This document shows, one piece after another, positions 63,984 through 64,000 of a stretch of DNA of 64,000 bases (position 1 is its first letter; each line of letters opens with the position of its first letter). The notes beneath the pieces were generated by a model. It was given only the letters and a program-made list of their open reading frames with translations. It had not been told where the DNA came from and searched no databases. Both the position numbers and the translations under genes were made by a program. The stretch spans positions 20,482 through 84,481 of the forward strand of contig JAAYRL010000024.1 in NCBI GenBank assembly GCA_012518795.1. Reading direction: 5' to 3'. Origin of the DNA: Clostridiaceae bacterium. Lineage in GTDB: Bacteria; Bacillota; Clostridia; Saccharofermentanales; DTU023.

Positions 63984-64000
63984 TTATTAAATAATATTGA

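Overview
This is an AT-rich chromosomal segment from a low-GC Gram-positive anaerobe, most probably a member of the Clostridia. The evidence is a complete Rnf complex in the order rnfCDGEAB, a SigI/RsgI sigma/anti-sigma pair, a single-chain PurL-type protein, a UPF0735 ACT protein, a membrane H+-pyrophosphatase, Gram-positive lipoprotein and sortase genes, and strong AGGAGG-type ribosome binding sites. Assignment to a genus is not possible from the sequence alone. No phage, insertion sequence or conjugative element is visible. The genes are housekeeping and envelope genes in short operons.

Layout. 1-3.3 kb: a DUF1836 regulator, tRNA-Gly and tRNA-Arg with a terminator, then a minus-strand DUF3006 / ComEC-like metallo-hydrolase lipoprotein pair. 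3.3-13.3 kb: proton-pumping pyrophosphatase, a TetR regulator, a membrane-anchored metallophosphoesterase, a lipoprotein serpin, AzlCD, a sortase and HtpG. 13.2-24.3 kb: a long PurL-like protein that has lost its glutaminase nucleophile, then a 3D-domain cell-wall protein, rsmA, zapA, dut, an alpha/beta-hydrolase-like protein without a nucleophile, tsaD, smpB and a PP2C phosphatase. 24.4-30.4 kb: a TetR/MMPL/heptad-repeat module with a clear operator pair, then an array of four 58-bp hairpins at exact 91-bp spacing. 30.4-34.9 kb: an autoregulated zinc-uptake operon (Fur-family regulator, znuA, znuC, znuB) and a NYN/OST-HTH protein. 35-44.4 kb: phosphofructokinase, ppx, ppk1, a nucleotidyltransferase, argS, and an M3 peptidase homologue that has lost all its zinc ligands. 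44.4-53.8 kb: RsgI/SigI, then rdgB, an ACT protein, a membrane protein, prfB, purH, a nadD-yqeK fusion, rsfS and comEA. 53.8-58.1 kb: thyA, folA, an O6-alkylguanine alkyltransferase and a two-domain PPK2. 58.2-63.5 kb: the Rnf operon on the minus strand. The end holds a CRISPR-like repeat pair and tRNA-His.

How the genes work together. Phosphate energy is a recurring theme: a K+-independent H+-PPase, PPK1, PPX and a two-domain PPK2 suggest that polyphosphate and pyrophosphate serve as energy stores, beside the Rnf ion pump. A second theme is pseudoenzymes: three proteins with clear family folds (PurL-like, M3 oligopeptidase-like, alpha/beta hydrolase-like) have lost catalytic residues while keeping full-length open frames. 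A third is non-standard initiation: two genes whose conserved N-termini extend upstream appear to start at ATC and ATT behind good ribosome binding sites. Short tandem repeats (91, 34 and 15 bp) cluster around the zinc operon.
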